This document shows, in pieces, positions 27,301 through 36,846 of a stretch of 64,000 nt of DNA (positions are counted from its first letter, which is position 1; every line of letters starts with the position of its first letter). This stretch comes from Labyrinthula sp. Ha (taxonomy: Eukaryota > Sar > Bigyra > Labyrinthulida > Labyrinthulaceae). The notes under the pieces are model-generated. The model did not search any database. It was not told where the DNA came from and worked only from the letters and a program-made list of their open reading frames with translations. The translations under genes were made by a program, and so were the position numbers. The stretch covers positions 248,001 to 312,000 of the forward strand of contig JAALGZ010000003.1 in NCBI GenBank assembly GCA_015227615.1, given 5' to 3'.

Positions 27301-27333
27301 ATGTGGAACTTAATAAGATTAGTCCGTTCTTAA
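27301..27333 (+). other. possible upstream ORF before the aldehyde dehydrogenase
   Basis: A 10-codon frame (MWNLIRLVRS, then TAA) ends 37 bases before the dehydrogenase ATG. If transcription starts upstream of it, a scanning ribosome would meet it first. Whether it lies in the mRNA is unknown. Confidence 0.25.
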
Positions 27334-27370
27334 GAACATCACCGAAGATACAAAAAAAAAGAACGAAAAC

Positions 27371-29011
27371 ATGGGAAAGAAAGACCAACAGAAATTTGTT
27401 TCAGAGCAACAATCACGCTACAAATCGTCAAATAATGTGTTTCAAGACCAGTTATCTGCAGAAGCAGTACAAAAACTGTGCCAAGAAGTACGCTCAACTT
27501 TCAACTCTGGTGCTTCCACCTCTTTGGAGTTCAGAATTAGTCAGCTCAAAGCGTTGAAGAATTTTCTTATTAAAGAAAAGAAGGAAATAAGTCAAGCTTT
27601 GTACGAAGATTTGCACAAAAGTGAGTTTGACAGCTACATCACCGAAATTCAACCCACTATCGGTGAAATCGACTTGGCTATTCAAGAACTCCCTCACTGG
27701 ATTAAACCAACTCCAAAAGGACAAACAGCAGTTGTAGCGCACTCCTGGAATTATACTGTTCCCGATCCTCTAGGAAGATGCCTAATTCTTGGATCATGGA
27801 ACTACCCAGTATTTCTCCTACTAGGACCTCTAGTTGGTGCAATTGCAGGTGGAAATTGCGTTGTTCTAAAACCAGGAAGTTATGCTAAAGCAACATCCAA
27901 TGTCATTGTCAGATTGCTTCCAAACTATCTGGATAAGAAATGTTTTAAAGTTTTAGAAGGAAATCGTCAAGTAACCTCTGCTCTTCTTGAAGAAAAATGG
28001 GATAAAATTTTCTTTACTGGATCTGGATTTGTTGGGAAGAAAGTTGCTTTAGCCGCTGCAAAACACTTGACTCCAGTTGTCTTGGAATTAGGAGGGAAAA
28101 GTCCAGCAATTGTAGGAAAAAGCTCAATGATCGATTTGGCGGCTGAGAGGATTAGTTGGGGTGCGTTTTTGAATGGGGGACAAACTTGTGTCAGACCTGA
28201 TTTTGTTCTGGTTCATGAAGAAGTAGGAGATAAATTGATCCAAAATATGGTGAAACATATTAAAACCATGTTTGGGAATGATGCTCAAGGATCCTCCAAT
28301 CTTGGAAGGATGATAAATAAAGGTGCTTTTGATCGACTACAAGGATTGATTGAAGAGCATAAGGATAAAGTTGTCTATGGAGGAAAAACAGTTGAAACCT
28401 CTGAACAAGGAAACTTTTATGTTGAACCAACTATTCTTGATTTTGGAAGTGATTTGAAAAGTTTTGCTGAAGCCAAAGTTATGCAGGATGAAATATTTGG
28501 ACCAATTGTTCCTCTTTGTAGATTTAGATCGATTGACCAAGTACTCGAGTTTGTGAAGGAATTGCGTACTGGAAAACCTTTGGCACTTTATGCGTTTTCA
28601 CAGGACCAAGCTGTCATTGAAACTCTTAAGAGGCAGACAACCAGTGGTGGAATGTGTGTAAACGACGTGCTTGTTCATTTAGTAAATCATCACTTACCTT
28701 TTGGAGGAGTTGGAAATTCTGGACTTGGAAGTTATCATGGAGAGTACTCTTTCAAATGCTTTACTCACGAGAAAGCTTGTTTAGTCAAATCACAAGTTTT
28801 AGATACTTTACCAGGTGTGAAGAATCTACTTGCTGTCAGATATCCACCATATACGGATACGGCAAGGAAAATAATTAACTCTATGGGAAACCCACTGCTG
28901 AACAAGGTGTTGGAAATTCCAGATGCTCTGAAGGCTAAGAAAGTTGCACTGTACTTTGCTTTCTTCTACATTGTCTTAAGATTACTCAAGCTTAAGATTG
29001 TTGCTGCTTAA
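27371..29011 (+). CDS. membrane-anchored fatty aldehyde dehydrogenase (ALDH3-like)
   Basis: This enzyme oxidises medium- to long-chain aldehydes to fatty acids with NAD(P)+. The 546-aa single-exon protein has the class-3 aldehyde dehydrogenase layout: WNYPVF at about residue 142, a cofactor loop FTGSGFVGKKV at about 215, the general-base Glu in ELGGKSP at about 239, and the catalytic Cys in GGQTCV at about 272. The C-terminus ends with a hydrophobic anchor (about 520-540, ALYFAFFYIVLRLL), as in animal ALDH3A2 and yeast Hfd1, which sit in ER, peroxisomal or outer mitochondrial membranes. The first 25 residues are polar with no targeting peptide visible. ATG 27371 sits in an A-rich leader. Phytoene synthase follows on the same strand after 175 bp. 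Confidence 0.95.
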   Translation: MGKKDQQKFVSEQQSRYKSSNNVFQDQLSAEAVQKLCQEVRSTFNSGASTSLEFRISQLKALKNFLIKEKKEISQALYEDLHKSEFDSYITEIQPTIGEIDLAIQELPHWIKPTPKGQTAVVAHSWNYTVPDPLGRCLILGSWNYPVFLLLGPLVGAIAGGNCVVLKPGSYAKATSNVIVRLLPNYLDKKCFKVLEGNRQVTSALLEEKWDKIFFTGSGFVGKKVALAAAKHLTPVVLELGGKSPAIVGKSSMIDLAAERISWGAFLNGGQTCVRPDFVLVHEEVGDKLIQNMVKHIKTMFGNDAQGSSNLGRMINKGAFDRLQGLIEEHKDKVVYGGKTVETSEQGNFYVEPTILDFGSDLKSFAEAKVMQDEIFGPIVPLCRFRSIDQVLEFVKELRTGKPLALYAFSQDQAVIETLKRQTTSGGMCVNDVLVHLVNHHLPFGGVGNSGLGSYHGEYSFKCFTHEKACLVKSQVLDTLPGVKNLLAVRYPPYTDTARKIINSMGNPLLNKVLEIPDALKAKKVALYFAFFYIVLRLLKLKIVAA

Positions 29012-29186
29012 ACTTATTCTTAATTTATGGGGTGAACAACAACTGTATTTAACGGATAATTATACTTTTTCTAATTGTTACCTTAATTACCGTCTATATA
29101 AGTCGTTTTGCTGACGTGTTATTTTATCAACAAGAGTTTGGTGACAAGTATGGTATTTAAAGCATAAAGTAAACCGTTTAGTTAAA

Positions 29187-30395
29187 ATGATAGTTCAAGT
29201 TGGAGTCTTATTAGTTCTTGTGTATACTGTTATTCGAAGTGTGCTGTTCTACAGAAGTTTAACGGGGTTTCATGCAAAGATATGTAAAAAGAATTCCAAG
29301 ACGTTCTTTTTCGCAGCAGTATGGTTTCCAAAGTCGCTGCGTGAGAGGATTTTTAAGTTCTACTCTTTTGCAAGGATATGTGATGATTTGGTGGATGAAG
29401 CCGGAGATGCGGATATTCAGAAGAAGCACGTGGAGTTCCTCTATTCCTTTGTAGATTATGTTGACAAGAAGACACCGGAATCAAGAAAGCATTACTTCCA
29501 ACTCTTCGCTAATTTAAATCTACCAAGAGGTTTTAAGGTGTCCAAGAATCGAAATATCAATACCTTGATAAATTTTGATACCATCTCAAAGGTATTTATT
29601 GAGTTTGAAGAACTTGTTCAGGAGTATGAGGTACCTTCGTGGGCTCTCAGACTGTTGATATCTGGGTTCCAGTTTGATGCAAAGAAAAGGTTTCATAGAA
29701 CAAAAGAAGATGATGCGAGTTCAGATGGGTTGTATCTTTCTAAGTTTGAGACTGTGGGGTTGACCAAACGAGTAGCGAAGGATTATGTCTACGACCTGCA
29801 GGTAAGGACAGAGACTGACTTGCTTAAGTATGGTCTCGGTGTTGCATCATCTATCGGTATTGTGTGCATGCACCTCTTTTCTAAATATATTAAGAGTGAT
29901 GAGAAAAAGTATGAAGCAATGGTGATCCACGCAGCGAGTTTAGGTATTGCACTTCAGCTTACAAATATCTCACGCGACATCATAACAGATGCAGAAATGG
30001 GCCGCTCTTATATTCCGAGTGAATGGCATCTTGTAGTAAGAAATGAGAGTGATTATACCTCTCAGTTTCTCGCGACTCTGAAGCTAATTCATCTTGCTGA
30101 AGATTATTATGAGGATGGGTGGAAAGGAATAAGCTTCTTACCAAAATCTGTTCAAGGTGCTGTTGCAGCTGCTCTGTTAATTTACAGAGAAATTGGGAGC
30201 CAGATCTTGAACGATGTGTGCTTCAGGTTGAGGTACCCCAGGAGAGCTCATACGGGTAAGAAAAGAAAAATTCTTCTCCTACTAAAAGCCTATTATCACC
30301 TTCTATTCGGTAAATCTCCTGAGTTTTTGACCAACATAGGAAACTCAGTAAAAACAAGAGAAATCTTATATACTTTTAGGGAAAACAAAGATTAA
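29187..30395 (+). CDS. phytoene synthase with N-terminal membrane anchor
   Basis: This 402-aa trans-isoprenyl-diphosphate synthase of the squalene/phytoene synthase family likely condenses two geranylgeranyl diphosphates into phytoene, the first step of carotenoid synthesis. It opens with a hydrophobic helix (residues 1-24). The first Asp-rich motif, DDLVD, is at about residue 66. The second region, NISRDIITDAEMGRSYIP, is at about 259 and binds Mg-diphosphate. Phytoene synthases typically have DELVD/DDLVD plus NxxRDxxxDxxxGRxYLP, and the DAxxGRxYIPxxW wording is closest to fungal enzymes. Fungal homologues are usually fused to a multi-pass lycopene cyclase; here only one short anchor precedes the synthase. 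Squalene synthase is less likely because its C-terminal anchor is absent. The NDUFAF6 assembly factor is the other alternative, less likely because the Asp motifs are intact. It converges on the lipase gene with a 36-bp gap. Confidence 0.8.
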   Translation: MIVQVGVLLVLVYTVIRSVLFYRSLTGFHAKICKKNSKTFFFAAVWFPKSLRERIFKFYSFARICDDLVDEAGDADIQKKHVEFLYSFVDYVDKKTPESRKHYFQLFANLNLPRGFKVSKNRNINTLINFDTISKVFIEFEELVQEYEVPSWALRLLISGFQFDAKKRFHRTKEDDASSDGLYLSKFETVGLTKRVAKDYVYDLQVRTETDLLKYGLGVASSIGIVCMHLFSKYIKSDEKKYEAMVIHAASLGIALQLTNISRDIITDAEMGRSYIPSEWHLVVRNESDYTSQFLATLKLIHLAEDYYEDGWKGISFLPKSVQGAVAAALLIYREIGSQILNDVCFRLRYPRRAHTGKKRKILLLLKAYYHLLFGKSPEFLTNIGNSVKTREILYTFRENKD

Positions 30396-30431
30396 ATCTC
30401 AAAAATAAATATATTTGAACCTTCACACCAT

Positions 30432-31430
30432 CTATGCCCTAGATTCCACCCAGTCCAAAATTTCTTTCCAATATTCTTCTCTTTTTTCTTCAGGCTCACC
30501 CCAAAGAAGGGAGTGCCATCCATCTTCTGGAAGCACTAATTTCTTATCCTCTGGTTTAACCTTGGCACTCATATTGAATAACTCTTCACTCGCCTCAGAA
30601 TCTGTAACTACATCCTTCTTGCCATGCAAAACGATGAATGGAACAGTAATATCCAGAATTTTCTTTGTTAATTTATTTGTGGACGATAAAAGTTCTCTAG
30701 CTGTACTTAAACGTGGATTTCCAACATATTTAAGCGGATCGCTCTCATCTAGTTTTGCAGTTTCCTGGTTCTTGAAAACAAGTTTGGCATCAAAGTCCGA
30801 TGGAGTAATACTCCAAGATCCAATAACTTTTGAAAGACCAACCAAAAGCTTTAAAACTATAAAGTTTGGTTGAACATTTTGCGCTATCTTACACATTGGT
30901 GCAACTAGAACCATTCCATCAATCAAGTCTGGATGTCTAAGCCCCATGTTAATCGCACACATACCCCCCATACTTTCACCATGAACAAACCATTTCTTTA
31001 CATCAGGATATTTTTCTTTTTCACTAGTGAAAAACTCTGAAATAGAATCTAATGCGTCGTCCATAGACTGAATATGCCCAAGCTTTCCAGTAGAAAGACC
31101 ATGCCCTTCGATCTCCACTCCAATAACTGTATACCCGTGATCACAATATCTTAGAAAAACGTGACGCTGAATCCACCTCGTTGAGTCAGTATATCCATGA
31201 CAGAATAAAAAACCTTTCCCGTTTGACTTCTCTGGGCTCGGGACTAAGGCAGTTGTTGCCAACTCCTTCTTCCCATGTGTAAAGTATTCTTCCTTGAGCG
31301 TGCACCCGGAAGATATTAAACTTTCAAGCTTCTTATAATCTTCTGGAAGTTTTTCTTTGTAGTGTTCTTCTACATTTATCTTTCTCCTTGCTTCAACAGA
31401 AGCTGTTTCTGGTCTCTTTCCGTTAAACAT
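30432..31430 (-). CDS. alpha/beta-hydrolase, monoacylglycerol-lipase-like
   Basis: This 332-aa single-exon serine hydrolase of the monoglyceride lipase/lysophospholipase family (Hydrolase_4) probably releases fatty acid from monoacylglycerol or a lysolipid. The oxyanion region is CHGYTDST at about 77. The nucleophile elbow is HGESMGG with Ser at about 153. The triad is completed by the Asp in HGKKDVV and the His in DGWHSLLWG near the C-terminus. There is no signal peptide or membrane helix, so it is likely cytosolic or loosely membrane-bound. The ATG at 31430 follows an A-rich leader. The gene is convergent with phytoene synthase and lies next to the aldehyde dehydrogenase, so this island is lipid-themed. 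Plant-type caffeoylshikimate esterases share the fold and cannot be excluded as the substrate class. Confidence 0.88.
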   Translation of the reverse strand: MFNGKRPETASVEARRKINVEEHYKEKLPEDYKKLESLISSGCTLKEEYFTHGKKELATTALVPSPEKSNGKGFLFCHGYTDSTRWIQRHVFLRYCDHGYTVIGVEIEGHGLSTGKLGHIQSMDDALDSISEFFTSEKEKYPDVKKWFVHGESMGGMCAINMGLRHPDLIDGMVLVAPMCKIAQNVQPNFIVLKLLVGLSKVIGSWSITPSDFDAKLVFKNQETAKLDESDPLKYVGNPRLSTARELLSSTNKLTKKILDITVPFIVLHGKKDVVTDSEASEELFNMSAKVKPEDKKLVLPEDGWHSLLWGEPEEKREEYWKEILDWVESRA

Positions 31431-34400
31431 ATTGTTCCGTATGTCCCAATAGATGACAATTAAGGCCGTTTAATTTCTAATATTACAATGGGCTGACCAG
31501 CCAATAAGGAAAGGAGATTCAGTTATTGGTTTAGCACACGAAATATCCTAGAAATATTATAAGATATCGAAGTAAATGATTGTTTTAATTATATGTATGT
31601 GTAGAATATATAAAAATGGAAAGATGAATACTTTCGAGTGTATTTATCTTTCTATACATTCAGAACAACTTCAGAAATAGGGAAGAAGGTTGCAGAGATG
31701 AAGTAGTTCTTGATTATGAAATAGGCATGTTGTAAGAAAGTAAGACACTTTGTTGGCAGGATTTTTAGGTATTTAAAGAAATCATACTGTGATTTCGGTT
31801 CAATAGAGCCTACAGTTTTTTAATTAGAACAAGGTGGAATACAATTAGTAATTGGATTTGTATTTTAACTGCAGGGGGGGTTATTGTTACGCATTGTAGC
31901 CAAAAATCTAATAAATAATGAAGGAAATAGGGCCTCAAAAGTAACTTGGCCCCTTGTTCTCATAATCCTTAAAGGCATCGAAACATAACTTCACGCTGCA
32001 GTTGCACTGAAAAAGTTTTGTTGCCATTTTCTAGTGCACGAAATGCTCTTGTACTTTAACTCTAAGTTTGCCTTTTTTCATTTCCTAACATACTCAACAA
32101 TACTAGATTTAGCATCAGCCCTGCAAAGCTTTATATATATTCTTGAAGACACAAGAAATTTAACTGTTCAAGGTCTTACCTGGAAAATATCTTAGAAATA
32201 TAGAGGCCTACATTCACAAACTCAATTGATGATCGATGACTGCTAACTGGGAAATGTGTTATCCATAAAACTTTCATGAATCAATCCTTTGAACTTTGGA
32301 TTAAGAAAACACAATGGTTTTGAAGGGTTTCGAAAACCCAATTGTTAGCTACTTGTTTAGAATAATCGTAATGTAATTTGTAATGTAGTTGCTTTTTCAC
32401 CTATATTCTCATTCACATAAATAGCTTAATGTTTCTTATCTTGGTTTTTAAACTATTAACACCGGTTGTAGTTGTTTTGGTAGTTGATTCATGGAACATT
32501 ATTGTAGATCACCGGATAAGTATAAATGTATTGCTTAAGAAAGCAGGCATATTCTAAGCTTCTTTCAGGGATGCATCCGCACTCGACATATATTACAAAT
32601 TTCAATGTCAAAAACTCTAAAGGTACGACATTGGTATATACTAGATTGCTCTCTTAAATTAGTGAACATGAAAACACATGTATATCAATTGTGTATTATA
32701 TTATGAGTACAGTAGAATTCGTTAACATATTTGGAAGACTTTGCGCATCATAAAAAATTAGGGGAAAATAACTCCAATTGGTGAGAGGGGTGCCTAATTA
32801 TACTTTTGAAATGGTTCACCTAGCAAATTTTACCAGCATTGTTGATTTTGATTTTATTCTTCCTTATACCTATGATGTTAACATCATTTTCCTTTAGTTT
32901 TCTCTGAAGTTGCAATGATTTGTCCTGTTCTTAATTCTACAGGATGAGTTATAATTTTCATCACCAGTGAGGTTTCTTAACATGGGAATGCTCTCTTTCT
33001 ATGAACAAATGATTTCTAATTTGAATATAGTTTGGGTGTGACATTCCTGGGTAATGGTATCTTTGTGTACTTTCATCTGATCTGCATTCACACCATTAAA
33101 TTGTTGTCGAATATTCAATCCATAAGTATTATCACCTGTGTCATGTACTTAAACCTAGTACCGAATTCTTTGTTTATCCTGTTACTATGAACCCAAATCC
33201 TAAGTAGTTTCAACTTTGGTCCTTTACTTGGTAACATGTTTGTGAAATATTCCATTTCAACCAGTGTAGAAATTCTTAAAAAGATTTAATGCTTTGATAC
33301 TGAGACTATATGCTTCGCTAAGTGATGTCTTGAAACTGACCATTAGATTTCATTTTAATATATGAAGGTAACCTTTGGTGAGTTCTTAGATGATAGCTTT
33401 CAGTCCATGCATTTGAGTCATAGGAAGATATACATGTTCCTAAGAAAAGGAATGGAGTGTAACTTAAGATTCTGGTGAACCATGTCTCTGTAAAAGTAAG
33501 TTGTTTTTTATGCAACGAATGTACTCTATTGCATCATACGTTGACTCACAAGATTACTCTGTTTATGAAATCCAGCGTCTCTCTCATTAACTATGCGATC
33601 TGGTACATATTCAATATAAAAATTGAGAATCATTCAAATGCGAGTATTAATCAAAAGATTACCAGTGGCAAGAACGTTGATGAGACTGTGGGAGTTCCTA
33701 TATTTTCTACCTTAAGTTCAAATAAAATACTAAGCTCCAGGGACAAATGAAATCCAGATAATATATCACTAAGAGATCAAACTTAATGATGCCTCAAAGA
33801 AACAGAAGGGAATAACTTGTTCTCCTTGGGGAAGATTCTGGCATCTACGCGATGAATAAAGCTGAATCGAGATTGTAGTTAAGGTTAAATAAACTGCATT
33901 TACCAATAAGTTAATATGTAATTCTAAGACAAGATCACAGTATAGATTCAATCATTTTTGTTCATACTCAGCATAATCCTCCAAGACAGGCAAAATAATC
34001 GTGCTCTGGCCCTATCTCCACATTTTTTATTCAAGTTGATACCAAAGCGTTTCACACTAGTTATAACATGTAGTAGTACTTAATCTAATATCACATAGCA
34101 AAAAAAGATAAAAATTAGTATAGAACTCCTTGGTTGTGCACAAGCATTCTTTTTTAGCAGAGCTTTAATCAGCCATTTCTGTGGGGCTATTTCTGTAATG
34201 CTCTGTACAAGCTTTAGGTTGGTTTCATTTGAACATTAAGAAGTGTTTTTTCCATTCCCCCTTTTCCATCATTCTATTTTTCATAAACTCGGAGCACAAA
34301 AAGGAGATTCACTATTTTCCGAAAAGGAGAAATATCGTTTCCATTCTGAGTGGTCTTGAAACCGTTTTCTGATATACACCGTAGAGTTCAGAAAGAATTC

Positions 34401-34441
34401 CAGATATTTAGCTACCTTAAGTAAATTAATCCAGCTATTTA
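31431..34441. other. gene-free stretch
   Basis: The left end must contain the lipase promoter. The rest has no recognisable gene. Overlapping open frames around 33.3-33.75 kb on both strands look slightly protein-like but match no family I know. Confidence 0.4.
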
Positions 34442-34449
34442 ATTAAAGA
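34442..34449. repeat. 8-bp target-site duplication (left) of MITE copy 3
   Basis: ATTAAAGA precedes the left terminus and recurs perfectly at 35067-35074. Confidence 0.92.
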
Positions 34450-35066
34450 TAGGGGTGTTATTAGATTTATTGATAATTTATCAATAAAAGATTTCCCAAT
34501 ATTTTTCTTATTGATTGATTCTGATAATTCCCAAATTATTTTGATTAATTATTGATTATCATTCATAATCAATAATAAATTTGGCCACATGGCATTTGGC
34601 TAAACGGTCAAGAAAAGCTATATTTCATGTTGCCACCGTATGGAATTCTCCTAAGGACGGAGCATATAACTAAAGTTTCTTAACTGTGGAACCTTATTTT
34701 ACTGTAACAAACCTTTTTGCCAAATCTGGCCTGAGGTAGTACTAAAGCAGGAGCCTTACCGTTATACCGCAGCATAATACTTCGTTAAGAAACCCAACAT
34801 ATCACCCTGCTGCATTCTATTACTGGTTATTCCGGGCTAAATGTTCTATTTATACGTATTTTCGTGCGTAGCATAAATAAAAAATATGTTGTTGGACCGT
34901 TTGGATCCAAGGCCAGGTGGGCCTATTTATTATTGATTATTATTTGATAATCAAAATGAAAATTCTTTTATTGATAATTAATCAAAATGCCGATTTTATT
35001 ATTAATAATCAGAATCAAAATGATTATCAAATAATTATTGATAATATTTATCAAATAACACCCCTA
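34450..35066. mobile_element. hAT-like MITE, copy 3 (617 bp)
   Basis: This is the longest and best-bounded of the three copies. It begins TAGGGGTGTTATTAG and ends AAATAACACCCCTA, giving well-matched terminal inverted repeats, inside a perfect 8-bp duplication. Both arms are rich in TTATTGATAAT/GATAATCA repeats, probably transposase-binding arrays as in other hAT MITEs. The interior is related to the copies at 2228 and 8299 (for example a CACCGTATG block) but carries extra sequence. It has no coding capacity. An autonomous hAT transposon elsewhere in the genome is implied. Confidence 0.93.
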
Positions 35067-35074
35067 ATTAAAGA

Positions 35075-36846
35075 AACCGAGTGAAAGATACTACTTGTAG
35101 TTCTATAGCTTAAGGTTATTATTCTTCCGATTTGAAAATGTGGATATGTTAGCTCTGTGTAAAACTTATCTTATTACTATATTATTGCGATAGATGTAAG
35201 ATTTTAGGGAAAATTTCATTAAACTGTGAATCCCCATTGATTTGCGAAGATGGTTTAGGATATTGAGCTCAAGGAAGAAAGTTACATAGAACTCAAAGTT
35301 ATCCAACGTCAAATTTGGAGGTGTATTATGGGGAATTTAAGACCGATCACTCTATTGCACTTTCAGGAATAGTTCTAAGTAGTTGCTGCTATGACTTGCA
35401 GTGCTTAAATATAAGTGAGCTGGCTGCTTCTGAATTTTTCATATTTACTCCATAGTACACTGCATGCAACCATCTTGATGACCTAATTTGATCAAAACCA
35501 ATAACCTTCCCTTCAAAGTAAATTTACTTTAGTGGGCTCATGCATTAATAATTCGAAGGGATTAGGGTCTTAGAGCTTATAATCCATATGAACTCTCAAT
35601 TGTTTACGAAAACAGAAACAGGACCTTCTTTAGTTGATTTTTATCTATTACTTTCTAGCATCAAGAGTAGCTCAAATTTTGTATTATTAAGTGTGGACAC
35701 CCTCCCGTTGTTTACTCGCTTGATAATTTTCACGTTATTTCTGTAAACTTAGCTGAATGTTACAAATACATGGTTTGTTACCCCGATCCTTTTTTCATTG
35801 GTTGAGTTCAAGGTCACACAGGTGGAGCATTTCAAGCTGTGTTATTGGTGGAACTTAGATTTGGAGAAAATGGGAAGGCCAATAGTCTTAACTGTATCGT
35901 AGTTCCCTCTTTTTTCAAACTCTCCTCTTGGAGTTCTCAAAACTTCTCTAGCCTTCGCACTGCACCTTGGGCAATTAGCTAAAATTAGCAGTTTTATAGC
36001 CGGAATAGCTCCTGTGAAAGGAATGTTCGCAAATCCGCTGGACTACCTGGAAAGGCGTTGCAGGAGTCTCTTAATTAGTTTCAAAGAAGACTGCCTTTTA
36101 AATATGTTTAGTTGGTTTTCAACCTGATATTGATTTTGGAGAATACGAAGCTTTATACAAAAGTTCAATCCACCAAGTATGCAAATTGCCTTTGAGCATT
36201 GTTCATCTACTAATCAAACTCTAAACCCTCATCAATATAATATTTTCAATAAAAATAAAAATTATAAGAAACTCAAAGGAAATTCTGAATTGATGATTAA
36301 TCTTAATAGTGAAACATTTTATAACAAGATTTTATCTAATTTTATTAAGTTCAAAATAAAATGTATCCATTATTAAGCTAGACTCTATATTATCATATTT
36401 GTACTGAACAGCCGGAGTTATTTTCTTTTACTACCCAATCTCGGCAATATATATTTTCCTCTATCTAGTTTAGTTATCCATTAGGTCAATATAGAATTCA
36501 ATTATTAAAGAAATTTGCCCAAAATGTTCTATACAGTATATTTTAATATATGGAATTTTCTTTTATCCGAGGTAAGAATACATTGGCAAATACAAACCAA
36601 GAAAAAAAAAGTAAATTAATGATCAACATATAATTTATTCAATGTTAGAGTTAATCTACACAGAATTAGATACAGCCTCAACATGTTATTTCCGGGACAT
36701 TGGTGAGTTAGCGATTTCTCGGTGTGTAAAAGATTTTGAAGTAATAAGAAAAACTCCTTGTGTTCAGAGAAATTTCTAACATAATATGTACGAAGATTAA
36801 ACCAAATACAACATCAAAATTAATACAAATACAAAAGAAAAAAAAG
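35075..36846. other. gene-free stretch upstream of alanine aminotransferase copy 1
   Basis: No gene seen. The last 100 bases before the ATG at 36847 are A-rich and probably include the 5' leader. An in-frame extension to 36760 lacks an ATG. Confidence 0.45.

Noticed and set aside
30415-30873. Plus-strand open frame of 152 aa
   Set aside because: It is the reverse of the lipase coding region and has no domain.
33318-33750. Overlapping open frames on both strands, slightly protein-like
   Set aside because: No motif of any family could be recognised, and such lengths arise by chance here.
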